Assembly: GCA_949507465.1 (NCBI GenBank)
Contig: CATEMS010000304.1
Location: forward strand, 1 to 15,302
DNA: 15,302 nucleotides
DNA from: Flavobacteriaceae bacterium
Lineage (GTDB): Bacteria > Bacteroidota > Bacteroidia > Flavobacteriales > Flavobacteriaceae
Direction: 5' to 3'
Below are positions 8,040 through 14,233 of the stretch, in pieces. The position numbers and the translations under genes are program-made. The notes under the pieces were generated by a model. That model worked only from the letters and a program-made list of their open reading frames with translations. It did no database searches and was not told the origin of the DNA. Numbering within the stretch: the first letter of the stretch is position 1; every line of letters begins with the position of its first letter.

Positions 8040-8588
8040 TTATTTTTCGTTTAGTAATTTTTTTAATGAATCCCATCTTGGGTCTATTGGACCTTGTTGA
8101 GATGCGTCTATATCTTCTTTGGGTGCCTTTGGGCTTAACGCTTCGAGTTTGTCGAGAATATCACTTTGCAGTGTGCCGTCTTCTACCCCTGGATGTACTC
8201 TCCTACTTGGTAAATTCAAAATGATAGATTCATAAATGAATTGTTGAATGTTTACCTGATAGCTCCCGTGAGGGATGATATATAAATCTTCGTTTTCATT
8301 GTTAAAGTCATCCCCAAACTTTACGATAAAATGATAGTTTCCAGCTACAGACTCCTTGAAGGGTTCGTTGGTTACATCACAGTTTACGTCTACATCACCT
8401 GTGTAGGTTAATGTAAACTCCATAAAGGTTGTTTTCTTTTCCAATAGTACATCGAGAGAAATGGTTGCTGCATTAAACTCATCATACTCAAAATGCTCAA
8501 AGAACTTGTTGTCTATTGTAAAATCAAAATGATGCTCTCCGAGTTTTAACCCAACAAAGGGGATTGTAAATTCTTTCAAATCTCTCAT
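8040..8588 (-). CDS. yceD: YceD/DUF177 family protein
   Basis: A 182-residue protein of the DUF177/YceD family, known for linkage to rpmF and, in other bacteria, for a role in 23S rRNA accumulation. Its biochemical activity is not established. Conserved-looking parts are the N-terminal RDLKEFTIPFVGLKLGEH (2-19), CDVTNEP (70-76), the segment RRVHPGVEDG (129-138) and the C-terminal DPRWDSLKKLL (169-179). I chose the ATG at 8588 rather than the in-frame ATG at 8624. The predicted promoter ends at 8633, so a start at 8624 would leave almost no leader, and the extra 12 residues look unlike the family start. It is cotranscribed with rpmF, 9 bases downstream. Confidence 0.9.
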   Translation of the reverse strand: MRDLKEFTIPFVGLKLGEHHFDFTIDNKFFEHFEYDEFNAATISLDVLLEKKTTFMEFTLTYTGDVDVNCDVTNEPFKESVAGNYHFIVKFGDDFNNENEDLYIIPHGSYQVNIQQFIYESIILNLPSRRVHPGVEDGTLQSDILDKLEALSPKAPKEDIDASQQGPIDPRWDSLKKLLNEK

Positions 8589-8632
8589 AATCACACCAGT
8601 TTGCAATATTCGCCTTGCGTACAAAGCGGGTG

Positions 8633-8660
8633 CAAAGATAGAAAATTATTTGATTTGCAA
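8633..8660 (-). promoter_or_regulatory. Predicted promoter of yceD-rpmF
   Basis: On the minus strand there is a perfect TAnnTTTG element (TATCTTTG, 8633-8640) with TTG (8658-8660) 17 bases upstream. This fits the Bacteroidota housekeeping sigma consensus. The TTG lies inside a 10-base palindrome ATTTGCAAAT (8653-8662). Transcription should start near 8627, giving a leader of about 40 bases before the start at 8588. The element lies just past the pdxA stop, so yceD-rpmF can be expressed separately from pdxA. Confidence 0.72.
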
Positions 8661-8672
8661 ATTATTTTATTG

Positions 8673-9731
8673 CTACTTTTTTGCAAAGGGTTTGCGTTTG
8701 CTAATTTTTAAGGGGTTTTCTGCAGAAATTAGATATTCTCTCCTAGTTTCAAAAATAGAAATTGCCTTAAAAACAGCAGCTCTAAAGGAGCTGAAGTCTG
8801 CTTTGTTTTTACCGGCGATATCGAAGGCTGTTCCGTGATCTGGAGAGGTTCTTATTTTACTGAGTCCGGCTGTGTAATTTACCCCTGAGCCAAAAGAAAG
8901 GGTTTTAAAAGGGACAAGCCCTTGGTCGTGGTAGGAGGCAATTATAACATCAAAGTTTTTATAGTTTGCAGTGCCAAAAAAACTGTCTGCGGCATAGGGG
9001 CCAAAAACTGTTTTGCCGTTATTGCGAAGGTTGTCAAGGGTAGGACGCATAATGGTGTCATCCTCATTTCCAATAACACCGTTGTCTCCAGTATGAGGGT
9101 TGATCCCCAGCACGGCTATTTTAGGTTTTGCAATACCAAAGTCTTGGATAAGTGTTTTATGAATCGTGTTGATCTTTTTCTCGATTACCTCTCTTGTAAT
9201 ACTTGCCGAGATGTCTTTTACAGCTACATGGTCTGTTAAAAGACCTACTCTTAGGCTGTCTGAAATCATCAACATTAAACTATCACCCTCAAGCTCATGG
9301 TTCAAATAATCTGTATGCCCAGGAAAATTAAAGGTGTCTGATTGTATGTTAGACTTATGTATTGGCGCCGTTACCAGGGCGTTTATTTTATCTTCTTTTA
9401 AGGCGGTTACTGCGGCTTCTAAAGATTGTACTGAGTAGCTGCCAAGGGCTGGGTCTTGTTTGCCAAATTCAATTTGTAAGGGCTCTTTCCAGAGGTTTAA
9501 AACATTTATTTTTTTGGGAAGTATTTTGTCTAGATGGTCAATACCATGAAGATTAACCTGGAGGCCATATTGTTTTTTAAAAAATGACATCAGTTTTACA
9601 GAAGCAAAAATAACAGGCGTACAAAACTCTAGCATTCTTTGATCTTGAAACGTCCTTAGAATAATTTCACTTCCAATACCATTTAAATCACCAATCGAGA
9701 TCCCTACTATTATTTTTTGTTGATTGCTCAT
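8673..9731 (-). CDS. pdxA: 4-hydroxythreonine-4-phosphate dehydrogenase
   Basis: A 352-residue PdxA. It oxidises 4-phosphohydroxy-L-threonine with NAD in the DXP-dependent pathway to pyridoxal 5'-phosphate. Landmarks are GDLNGIGSE (14-22), FPGHTDYL (136-143), NPHTGDNG (211-218), SYHDQGLVPFK (266-276) and RTSPDHGTA (294-302). The divalent-metal histidines correspond to H168, H213 and H268. An upstream in-frame ATG at 9785 would add 18 residues. I prefer the ATG at 9731 because homologues begin close to the KIIVGIS strand, and because the longer start would lie upstream of the predicted -7 element at 9765-9772 and overlap the ribE start. The gene is divergent from ribE and upstream of yceD-rpmF, a gene order I associate with Flavobacteriaceae. 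No terminator is visible after it, so some read-through into yceD-rpmF is possible. Confidence 0.94.
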   Translation of the reverse strand: MSNQQKIIVGISIGDLNGIGSEIILRTFQDQRMLEFCTPVIFASVKLMSFFKKQYGLQVNLHGIDHLDKILPKKINVLNLWKEPLQIEFGKQDPALGSYSVQSLEAAVTALKEDKINALVTAPIHKSNIQSDTFNFPGHTDYLNHELEGDSLMLMISDSLRVGLLTDHVAVKDISASITREVIEKKINTIHKTLIQDFGIAKPKIAVLGINPHTGDNGVIGNEDDTIMRPTLDNLRNNGKTVFGPYAADSFFGTANYKNFDVIIASYHDQGLVPFKTLSFGSGVNYTAGLSKIRTSPDHGTAFDIAGKNKADFSSFRAAVFKAISIFETRREYLISAENPLKISKRKPFAKK

Positions 9732-9751
9732 ACAGGTCGTTTGTTTATCAT

Positions 9752-9759
9752 TATTTTTG
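9752..9759 (+). promoter_or_regulatory. Predicted -7 element for ribE
   Basis: TATTTTTG matches the Bacteroidota -7 consensus TAnnTTTG exactly and lies 25 bases before the ribE ATG. No TTG sits at the expected spacing upstream, so this is only half a promoter by sequence. Confidence 0.45.
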
Positions 9760-9764
9760 TAGTG

Positions 9765-9772
9765 CAAATGTA
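9765..9772 (-). promoter_or_regulatory. Predicted -7 element for pdxA
   Basis: Read on the minus strand this is TACATTTG, an exact TAnnTTTG match, with CTG in place of TTG 19 bases upstream (9792-9794). It would start transcription near 9759, about 28 bases before the chosen pdxA ATG. It lies 5 bases from the oppositely directed ribE element. Confidence 0.45.
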
Positions 9773-9784
9773 ACCAAATTAACA

Positions 9785-10375
9785 ATGTTTACAGGAATAA
9801 TTGAATCTATAGGTAAAATTAAATCCCTAGCCAAAGAGGGGGATAACCTGCACATAGAGATCGCCAGTGAGCTGGCGCCAATGTTAAAAATTGACCAAAG
9901 TGTCTCACACAACGGAGTGTGCCTTACGGTTGTTTCTTTAACAGATACCAGCTATGTTGTCACGGCAATTAAAGAAACCCTTGATAAAACCAATATTGGA
10001 CAATTACACACTGGATCTGTTGTAAATTTAGAACGAGCTATGAAACTTGGAGACAGGCTAGATGGACATATTGTACAGGGGCATGTAGATCAAACCGCTG
10101 TTTGCCAAAGGGTAATAGAGCAAAATGGTAGCTGGATCTATACCTTTTCTTATGATTGTTCACTGAGCAACATAACCATAGAGAAAGGCTCTGTTACGGT
10201 AAACGGAGTAAGTCTTACCGTAGTAGATTCTAGAGAGGGCACCTTTAGTGTTGCGATCATACCCTACACCTACGAGCACACAAACTTTAACACCTTTGAA
10301 AAAGATACCCTAGTAAATTTAGAGTTTGACGTCATCGGTAAATACGTTAAACGCATTACCCAGGGTTATTTATAA
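9785..10375 (+). CDS. ribE: Riboflavin synthase, alpha subunit type
   Basis: A 196-residue riboflavin synthase that dismutates two 6,7-dimethyl-8-ribityllumazine molecules into riboflavin and a pyrimidine product. The invariant N-terminus MFTGIIE is present. The protein is two tandem lumazine-binding domains: the first contains NGVCLTV (43-49) and the second NGVSLTV (140-146), with GHIVQGHVD (94-102) between them. The length is close to E. coli RibC/RibE (213). The symbol is ribE in most non-enteric naming and ribC in E. coli. It is divergent from pdxA across a 53-base gap and ends at a strong terminator. No FMN riboswitch fits in the short upstream gap, so riboflavin control at this site is unlikely. 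Confidence 0.96.
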   Translation: MFTGIIESIGKIKSLAKEGDNLHIEIASELAPMLKIDQSVSHNGVCLTVVSLTDTSYVVTAIKETLDKTNIGQLHTGSVVNLERAMKLGDRLDGHIVQGHVDQTAVCQRVIEQNGSWIYTFSYDCSLSNITIEKGSVTVNGVSLTVVDSREGTFSVAIIPYTYEHTNFNTFEKDTLVNLEFDVIGKYVKRITQGYL

Positions 10376-10384
10376 TCTTTATTT

Positions 10385-10418
10385 AAAAAAAAGCCCCCGC
10401 TACTGCGAGGGCTTTTTT
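10385..10418. terminator. Bidirectional rho-independent terminator
   Basis: A GC-rich stem GCCCCCGC/GCGAGGGC (10393-10400 with 10405-10412, one C/A mismatch) has a TACT loop. It is flanked by an A-run (10385-10392) and a T-run (10413-10418). It lies 10 bases past the ribE stop and 13 bases from the stop of the convergent lipoprotein gene. Confidence 0.92.
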
Positions 10419-10431
10419 AAATATGAAGTGG

Positions 10432-10971
10432 CTATTCTTGCACTGGCTCTGGGGCAAGTACTCTCTCGTTAACAGTAAACATTTTTACTTTTCCGTCAAC
10501 AACTAATCCGTCATGAACTTGGTTTAATTTAACTTCTTTACCGTCAACGGTAAGGGTTAGATCATGTCCTGAAGTAATCCATTGCTGGATGTTGCCCTCG
10601 CTGTCTGTGTACATATTTGTAATTAGATACTTTGTTGTCCACTTTGGGTTGGCTTGTTCAAACCAAGCAGTTAAAAATTCCATGTGCGCCTCTGTGCCTT
10701 TAATAACCTCTCCTTTTGGGCCATATGCCACAAAGTCTTTGTCGGCATTTAAAGCCGCAATAGTTTCAAGATCTTGCTCGTTGTGTGCTTTTAGATATGT
10801 TTCCCATAGAGAAACAGCAGCCATGTCACCTCCATATAGCGGGATTTTTTCTCCACTTTTAGAGACTTGATATCCAATTGGCTTAGCAGCGGGCGCTGGA
10901 TTTGTATCTGCAGGCGGATTGCATGCGTATACTAAAGCCAGGCATAAAGTTGTTACAATTATTTTTTTCAT
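10432..10971 (-). CDS. Predicted lipoprotein with NTF2/SnoaL-like domain
   Basis: A 179-residue exported protein of unknown role. Residues 1-16 form a short hydrophobic signal ending in VYAC, a loose lipobox, with C17 the probable lipidated cysteine. A proline- and alanine-rich linker follows (19-31). Residues about 50-172 look like an NTF2/SnoaL-type alpha+beta cone domain: a leading helix with WETYLKAHNEQDLETIAAL (56-74), then FVAYGPKGEVIKGTEAHMEF and alternating strands ending in KVKMFTVNERV. Such domains bind small molecules or serve as scaffolds, so no enzyme activity can be assigned. An in-frame ATG at 10998 would add 9 residues but overlaps the predicted -7 element (10996-11003), so the ATG at 10971 is preferred. 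It is convergent with ribE and divergent from the gene at 11120. Confidence 0.82.
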   Translation of the reverse strand: MKKIIVTTLCLALVYACNPPADTNPAPAAKPIGYQVSKSGEKIPLYGGDMAAVSLWETYLKAHNEQDLETIAALNADKDFVAYGPKGEVIKGTEAHMEFLTAWFEQANPKWTTKYLITNMYTDSEGNIQQWITSGHDLTLTVDGKEVKLNQVHDGLVVDGKVKMFTVNERVLAPEPVQE

Positions 10972-10995
10972 CTTTAGATATTTTATATGTTTATT

Positions 10996-11025
10996 CAAAT
11001 GTATTGTAAATTATATTGATTGCAA
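10996..11025 (-). promoter_or_regulatory. Predicted promoter of the NTF2-like lipoprotein gene
   Basis: On the minus strand TTG (11023-11025), a 19-base spacer and TACATTTG (10996-11003) make a full match to the Bacteroidota promoter consensus. The -33 part reads TTGCAATC. Transcription should start near 10990, about 20 bases before the chosen start at 10971. Confidence 0.75.
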
Positions 11026-11086
11026 GAATAAAGTAATTAAAATTTAAAAAAACCTATAAATTAATTTCACAATAAAATTAATTTAC

Positions 11087-11094
11087 TAATTTTG
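11087..11094 (+). promoter_or_regulatory. Predicted -7 element for the gene at 11120
   Basis: TAATTTTG is an exact TAnnTTTG match, 25 bases before the ATG. A TTTC rather than TTG is found at the expected upstream position (11065-11068), so the -33 part is weak. The surrounding DNA is very AT-rich. Confidence 0.5.
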
Positions 11095-11119
11095 TTTATT
11101 AATTTTAAAAAACAAACTC

Positions 11120-11806
11120 ATGAAAAAAGTACTTATTACAATTGTTGTTGCCTTGTTTGCATGTCAATTATCTGGACAAACTATGGCTTACAGCGCGGTT
11201 GAATTTAAAGCAAAGCCTCACACACAAAAAGATCTTTTAGAAATTTTCAACAGAACGTTTGATTCTGTTGCCATGAATCAAGGAGGTGTCTCTTTGGAGC
11301 GAATTGGAAATGGAAGAACCAACGGTGCCACACACCGAATGGTATGGTTTTGGACCATGGGAGAAGATTTAATGGCAGAAGATGCTATGAGTGACGATAA
11401 AGCAGACCTGTTATGGTCAAGAATGGCAAACTACATAGAGGAGTGGCAAACATCCTACTCGGGAAGAGTCTCTAGCTGGCAAGCAGGAAAAGAAGAAAAC
11501 AAGACGGTGCATATTTGGGATATAAAAATTGAAGATCCTAATGTGTTCAAGGCAGGGCATGACAAAATTGTTGACACCTTTAAAGAAGACTTTGAAGGTA
11601 GAAGTGTTGGTTTTGGAACCTATGATTTTGGAAGACCAAACGGAGCCACACACTGGATTGCTTTGTCTGGCAAAAACAAAGAAGATCACATGATGCTTTA
11701 CCAAAAGTTTTGGAGCAATAAAACCTTTGTGAAATTGATCAAAGAAAGAGGGCCTGTTGAGAACGTAAAAGACTACGAATTACGTATTTTAAAACAGTTT
11801 CAATAG
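11120..11806 (+). CDS. Secreted protein with two copies of one alpha+beta domain
   Basis: A 228-residue exported protein that I cannot assign to a named family. Residues 1-20 look like a signal peptide with cleavage after LSGQ. C15 (LFAC) is a poor lipobox, so lipidation is uncertain. The mature part is an internal duplication: repeat 1 spans about 22-120 and repeat 2 about 129-226. Each has a strand, a helix, and then a strand ending in the shared motif GRxNGATH (65-72 and 171-178, offset 106 residues), followed by another strand and helices. The arrangement resembles tandem ferredoxin-like (dimeric alpha/beta barrel) domains; this is inference from predicted pattern only. Tryptophans are frequent (W76, W78, W99, W109, W120, W133, W179, W198). 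It has its own -7 element and a strong terminator, so it is probably monocistronic. Confidence 0.82.
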   Translation: MKKVLITIVVALFACQLSGQTMAYSAVEFKAKPHTQKDLLEIFNRTFDSVAMNQGGVSLERIGNGRTNGATHRMVWFWTMGEDLMAEDAMSDDKADLLWSRMANYIEEWQTSYSGRVSSWQAGKEENKTVHIWDIKIEDPNVFKAGHDKIVDTFKEDFEGRSVGFGTYDFGRPNGATHWIALSGKNKEDHMMLYQKFWSNKTFVKLIKERGPVENVKDYELRILKQFQ

Positions 11807-11826
11807 ATCTAATGTTGACTTCATTT

Positions 11827-11858
11827 AAAAAAACCCTCTCAAATTGAGAGGGTTTTTT
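11827..11858. terminator. Bidirectional rho-independent terminator
   Basis: A perfect 7-bp stem CCCTCTC/GAGAGGG (11834-11840 with 11846-11852) has a 5-base loop, with an A-run before it and a T-run after it. It ends both the gene at 11120 (stop 20 bases away) and the convergent gene whose stop lies at 11862. Confidence 0.92.
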
Positions 11859-11861
11859 GAT

Positions 11862-12371
11862 TTAGATTACTTTTTCCATAACTGCAGTTCGGGTTATAAT
11901 AGTGCCGTCTGGGTTATGAACTTTGTACTGATAATTAAACCGATTTGGATCTCCGTCTATAAATCCTATTGTCCAGGAGATAACAAAAGACTCTTTGGTT
12001 TTATCTAGTCCGCTTTTCTCAATATCTGTTTCAAAAAGTAACTCGTTATTTGAGCTGCCTTTTAGATAAGAAATTGGCTTATTCATAAGCCCGCAATAAT
12101 GCGTTGACTGCAATGCACCGTTTTGATTGTTAAAAATGGTTAGCATTTCTACTCCGCCTTGATTACTTTCCTCTAAAAGTGCACTTCCGTTTGAACGAAC
12201 ACTATATTCAAGGTTTAAAGTCTCAGGCTCTGCTCCAGTTGACCACTCAAGGGTTCCTTTCCACTTTCCTACAAGCTTTTTTAATTGATCCATGTCATCA
12301 TTAGAATCAAAGGCGAAAGCATTTGAGGAAATAAGAAAAATAAATAACATACTTTTAAGTAATAGTTTCAT
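11862..12371 (-). CDS. Small secreted beta-rich protein, unknown function
   Basis: A 169-residue exported protein. The signal peptide is clear: basic KLLLK, a hydrophobic core, and cleavage after NAFA (residue 20). The mature part starts with an acidic stretch and then LVGKWKGTLEW (33-43). The G-x-W opening, followed by many predicted strands, recalls small lipocalin- or nitrobindin-like beta barrels. That likeness is weak and no ligand residues can be named. There is one cysteine (C93). The predicted promoter at 12402-12432 and the sequence block upstream of it are shared with the T9SS gene at 12543-13550, which suggests common control. The stop lies 3 bases from the terminator region at 11827-11858. 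Confidence 0.78.
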   Translation of the reverse strand: MKLLLKSMLFIFLISSNAFAFDSNDDMDQLKKLVGKWKGTLEWSTGAEPETLNLEYSVRSNGSALLEESNQGGVEMLTIFNNQNGALQSTHYCGLMNKPISYLKGSSNNELLFETDIEKSGLDKTKESFVISWTIGFIDGDPNRFNYQYKVHNPDGTIITRTAVMEKVI

Positions 12372-12401
12372 GTGTTTGTTTGTTTATAATTAATACTACT
12401 A

Positions 12402-12432
12402 CTAAAGTAAGTTAATTAGTTGTTATTTGCAA
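12402..12432 (-). promoter_or_regulatory. Predicted promoter of the gene at 11862-12371
   Basis: On the minus strand TTG (12430-12432), a 20-base spacer and TACTTTAG (12402-12409, one mismatch to TAnnTTTG) lie 31 bases before the ATG. The -33 part is embedded in the 15-mer at 12419-12433 that recurs at 13595-13609, with the identical spacing to a TAnnTTAG element there. Confidence 0.55.
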
Positions 12433-12470
12433 CCCTATATTATTTAGATATGTGTTATGTTTAAAAAATG
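12419..12470. repeat. Shared upstream block, copy A
   Basis: This block resembles copy B (13595-13646). The first 15 bases, GTTGTTATTTGCAAC, are identical, and the following stretch matches at roughly two thirds of positions, including ATATGTG at the same offset. The 15-mer is itself an imperfect dyad (GTTG/CAAC ends). It covers the predicted -33 region and the DNA just upstream of the promoter for 11862-12371. Confidence 0.7.
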
Positions 12471-12542
12471 TCTTTTAACCCATTCCGGCAGGAAAATGTT
12501 ATTACAAACGCCTTTTTTAAAATGTGCCTATAAAAATAAATA

Positions 12543-13550
12543 TTACTTCACTATAATTCTCGCTGTCTTATCGATGCCTGAGCCATCTAGGGAGGCCTTT
12601 ACTAGGTAAACCCCTGGTGCATGTCCCGACATATCTATAACTGTTTTATATGTATGTGCTGTTGGTTGTTCTAGGTCCACGCGCTTAATGTTTTGTCCCA
12701 ACATGTTGAAAACAGATACCATGCCTTTTTGATTTGAAGGTGTGCTTAGCAATACTTCAAAGTGATTGTTTGGAAGTGTTACTAAAGTTAAATCAGGGTT
12801 ATTGTATTGATTATCTGTGCTGTTTAACGTAACACCAGTAATAAATTTAGTAACCGAGTTAGATCCCGGAGGGCACTGGCCGCTTTGTGTGATAACCGAG
12901 GTTCGAACAAGAGGGGTCGCAAACCCTTCAGCCCACCATTCCCAGGCTTGTAATTCATTCAAACATGGTGGCGAACCTATTTGACCATCTGTAAAATTTT
13001 GAACCGTCTGTACAAGGACAACGTTCTCATAAACCGATCCGTCTGGCATGGTTACAGAGCCAGATGAAAGCGCTGTAAATTCAACTTCATGGTTTCTCTC
13101 TAAAGCAGGTGGACACCCTGTACATGTAAATGGAACATCAAGAATTTGATCTGAACTCGTGTCGCCCACACTAAAAGGGTATGGAAACAACAATAGTGGC
13201 GTATCATAAGCTGTGTTTATAACGGTTCTCTCGCCGTGATATGAACTTGCCGAAGCATCGAAGCCAAGAAAAAATTGTTGCCCATCCTCATATTTTACAT
13301 GAGTGGCATTTGGGTAATTATTAGAATATTGAGAGTCTGATACCAGGGCAAATTCAATTGATGAATTGCTGTTGGTTGTTATTTGTGAAAAGTCCCAATC
13401 TCCCGAGGTTGAGAAATCGATAAGGCTGTTTTTTACAGAAACTTCATAAATAACACCCTGGTCTGGGATGGAAGGCGCTGTTATTGAGACGGTTTGAGAG
13501 GCTAAAGAATGAGCTAGAATTGAAAATAAAAAAAAGATTGCTTTTTTCAT
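12543..13550 (-). CDS. T9SS-secreted protein of unknown function
   Basis: A 335-residue secreted protein. Residues 1-18 form a signal peptide (cleavage near LAS/QT). Residues about 20-240 are beta-rich with no domain I can name. They contain four cysteines: C143 and C146 in a CTGC motif, C196 and C226, which could form two disulfides. A WEWWAEGF cluster lies at 203-210. Residues about 258-335 form a type A T9SS sorting domain, with VSVFNMLGQNIKRVDL and APGVYLVKAS leading to the terminal KTARIIVK. The protein is therefore exported through the outer membrane and either released or attached to the surface. Its predicted promoter (13578-13608) and upstream block match those of the next gene downstream (11862-12371). 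The leader carries an 8-base tandem repeat against the start codon. The 171-base gap after it shows no clear terminator. Confidence 0.85.
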   Translation of the reverse strand: MKKAIFFLFSILAHSLASQTVSITAPSIPDQGVIYEVSVKNSLIDFSTSGDWDFSQITTNSNSSIEFALVSDSQYSNNYPNATHVKYEDGQQFFLGFDASASSYHGERTVINTAYDTPLLLFPYPFSVGDTSSDQILDVPFTCTGCPPALERNHEVEFTALSSGSVTMPDGSVYENVVLVQTVQNFTDGQIGSPPCLNELQAWEWWAEGFATPLVRTSVITQSGQCPPGSNSVTKFITGVTLNSTDNQYNNPDLTLVTLPNNHFEVLLSTPSNQKGMVSVFNMLGQNIKRVDLEQPTAHTYKTVIDMSGHAPGVYLVKASLDGSGIDKTARIIVK

Positions 13551-13574
13551 GATTTAATGATTTAATGATTTAAA
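13551..13574. repeat. Three tandem 8-base repeats in the leader
   Basis: Two exact copies of GATTTAAT and a third ending in A (GATTTAAA) lie directly before the ATG of the minus-strand gene at 12543-13550. On the mRNA this reads ATTAAATC units running up to the start codon. They fill the whole predicted 5' leader. Confidence 0.9.
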
Positions 13575-13577
13575 AAA

Positions 13578-13608
13578 CTAATTTACAACAATCGGTTGTT
13601 ATTTGCAA
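13578..13608 (-). promoter_or_regulatory. Predicted promoter of the T9SS gene at 12543-13550
   Basis: On the minus strand TTG (13606-13608), a 20-base spacer and TAAATTAG (13578-13585, one mismatch to TAnnTTTG) lie 28 bases before the ATG. It has the same spacing and the same -33 context (GTTGCAAATAACAAC) as the promoter at 12402-12432. Confidence 0.55.
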
Positions 13609-13646
13609 CTCATTATCATTCAAATATGTGCTATATTTGAAAAAAC
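13595..13646. repeat. Shared upstream block, copy B
   Basis: This is the second copy of the block at 12419-12470. The 15-mer GTTGTTATTTGCAAC is at 13595-13609 and ATATGTG at 13624-13630. Here the block lies between two divergent genes: it covers the -33 region of the minus-strand T9SS gene and also the predicted -7 element (TATATTTG) of the plus-strand lipoprotein gene. Confidence 0.7.
13632..13639 (+). promoter_or_regulatory. Predicted -7 element for the lipoprotein gene at 13656
   Basis: TATATTTG is an exact TAnnTTTG match, 16 bases before the ATG. The nearest upstream TTG (13603-13605) is 26 bases away, beyond the usual spacing, so the -33 part may be weak or replaced by an activator site. 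Confidence 0.5.
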
Positions 13647-13655
13647 TCACTTAAA

Positions 13656-14147
13656 ATGAAAAAAATATCACTAGTACTTATCGCAATTTTAGCTATCTCA
13701 TGCACCTCCGAAAAATCTCAACCAAACACTGTTGACCTTTTATCTATAGAGGCAGAGGCAAATAAATTTATAGATTCTCAATGGAGCTTTTTTGAGGAGA
13801 GTTCCTTAGAAAAAGCAAAGAATATCTTTTATGAAAAAGGAGTGTTAATTGGGACAGATAAAGCAGAATTTTACAAAAATTGGACAGAATTAGAGCCCTC
13901 TATTAAGGCTCAGTTGGCCATACCAAACCCAAAATTTCAATCAAGAGATCGCACAACATTTGTAAGTGAAGACGGAAACATGGTTGCCTTTTCTGAAATA
14001 TTTGACTTGTCTTTTCAAATAGATGAACAAACAATGACAATAAACGACATAAGAAGCACGGGCGTCATTCAAAAGATGGGCGGAGAATGGAAAATCATTC
14101 AAATGCACAATTCTATTGGTGTGGATGGACAAGCAGTTGAGTATTAA
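13656..14147 (+). CDS. Predicted lipoprotein with SnoaL/NTF2-like domain
   Basis: A 163-residue exported protein. Residues 1-15 are a signal with a good lipobox, LAISC, so C16 is the likely lipidated cysteine. Residues about 28-155 look like a SnoaL/NTF2-type domain: a long first helix (31-60), GVLIGTDKAEFYKNW (62-76), strands around VAFSEIFDLSFQI, and the typical last strands STGVIQKMGGEWKIIQMHNS (134-153). The ending in which a residue-rich strand carries 'G-x-W-K-I-x-x-x-H' is characteristic of the SnoaL_3-like group. Ligand and activity are unknown. It is divergent from the T9SS gene at 13550 and shares the intergenic block with it, so the two may be co-regulated. A moderate terminator follows. 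Confidence 0.84.
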   Translation: MKKISLVLIAILAISCTSEKSQPNTVDLLSIEAEANKFIDSQWSFFEESSLEKAKNIFYEKGVLIGTDKAEFYKNWTELEPSIKAQLAIPNPKFQSRDRTTFVSEDGNMVAFSEIFDLSFQIDEQTMTINDIRSTGVIQKMGGEWKIIQMHNSIGVDGQAVEY

Positions 14148-14171
14148 ATTTTAATAACTCCCCACAGTATC

Positions 14172-14200
14172 AAACCCTTGCAGAGATGTGAGGTTTTTTT
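14172..14200 (+). terminator. Probable rho-independent terminator
   Basis: A stem CCTTGCA/TGTGAGG (14176-14182 with 14187-14193, containing two G-T pairs) with a GAGA loop is followed by a run of seven Ts. It lies 25 bases past the stop of the lipoprotein gene. It is weaker than the other terminators in the window. Confidence 0.6.
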
Positions 14201-14233
14201 CTTTTTAAAATTCTCCCAAAAAAAATCATAAAA

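Noticed and set aside
8588..8624. The longer start of yceD at 8624.
   Set aside because: It would leave almost no leader after the predicted promoter at 8633-8660, and the extra residues do not look like the family N-terminus.
9732..9784. An FMN riboswitch before ribE.
   Set aside because: The 53-base gap is too short and lacks the conserved riboswitch core.
9732..9785. The longer start of pdxA at 9785.
   Set aside because: It lies upstream of the predicted -7 element, overlaps the ribE start codon, and adds 18 residues before the usual beginning of PdxA.
12480..12542. A possible terminator after the T9SS gene (GGCA and TGCC ends around a 40-base stretch).
   Set aside because: The pairing is short and interrupted and no T-run follows in the minus direction.
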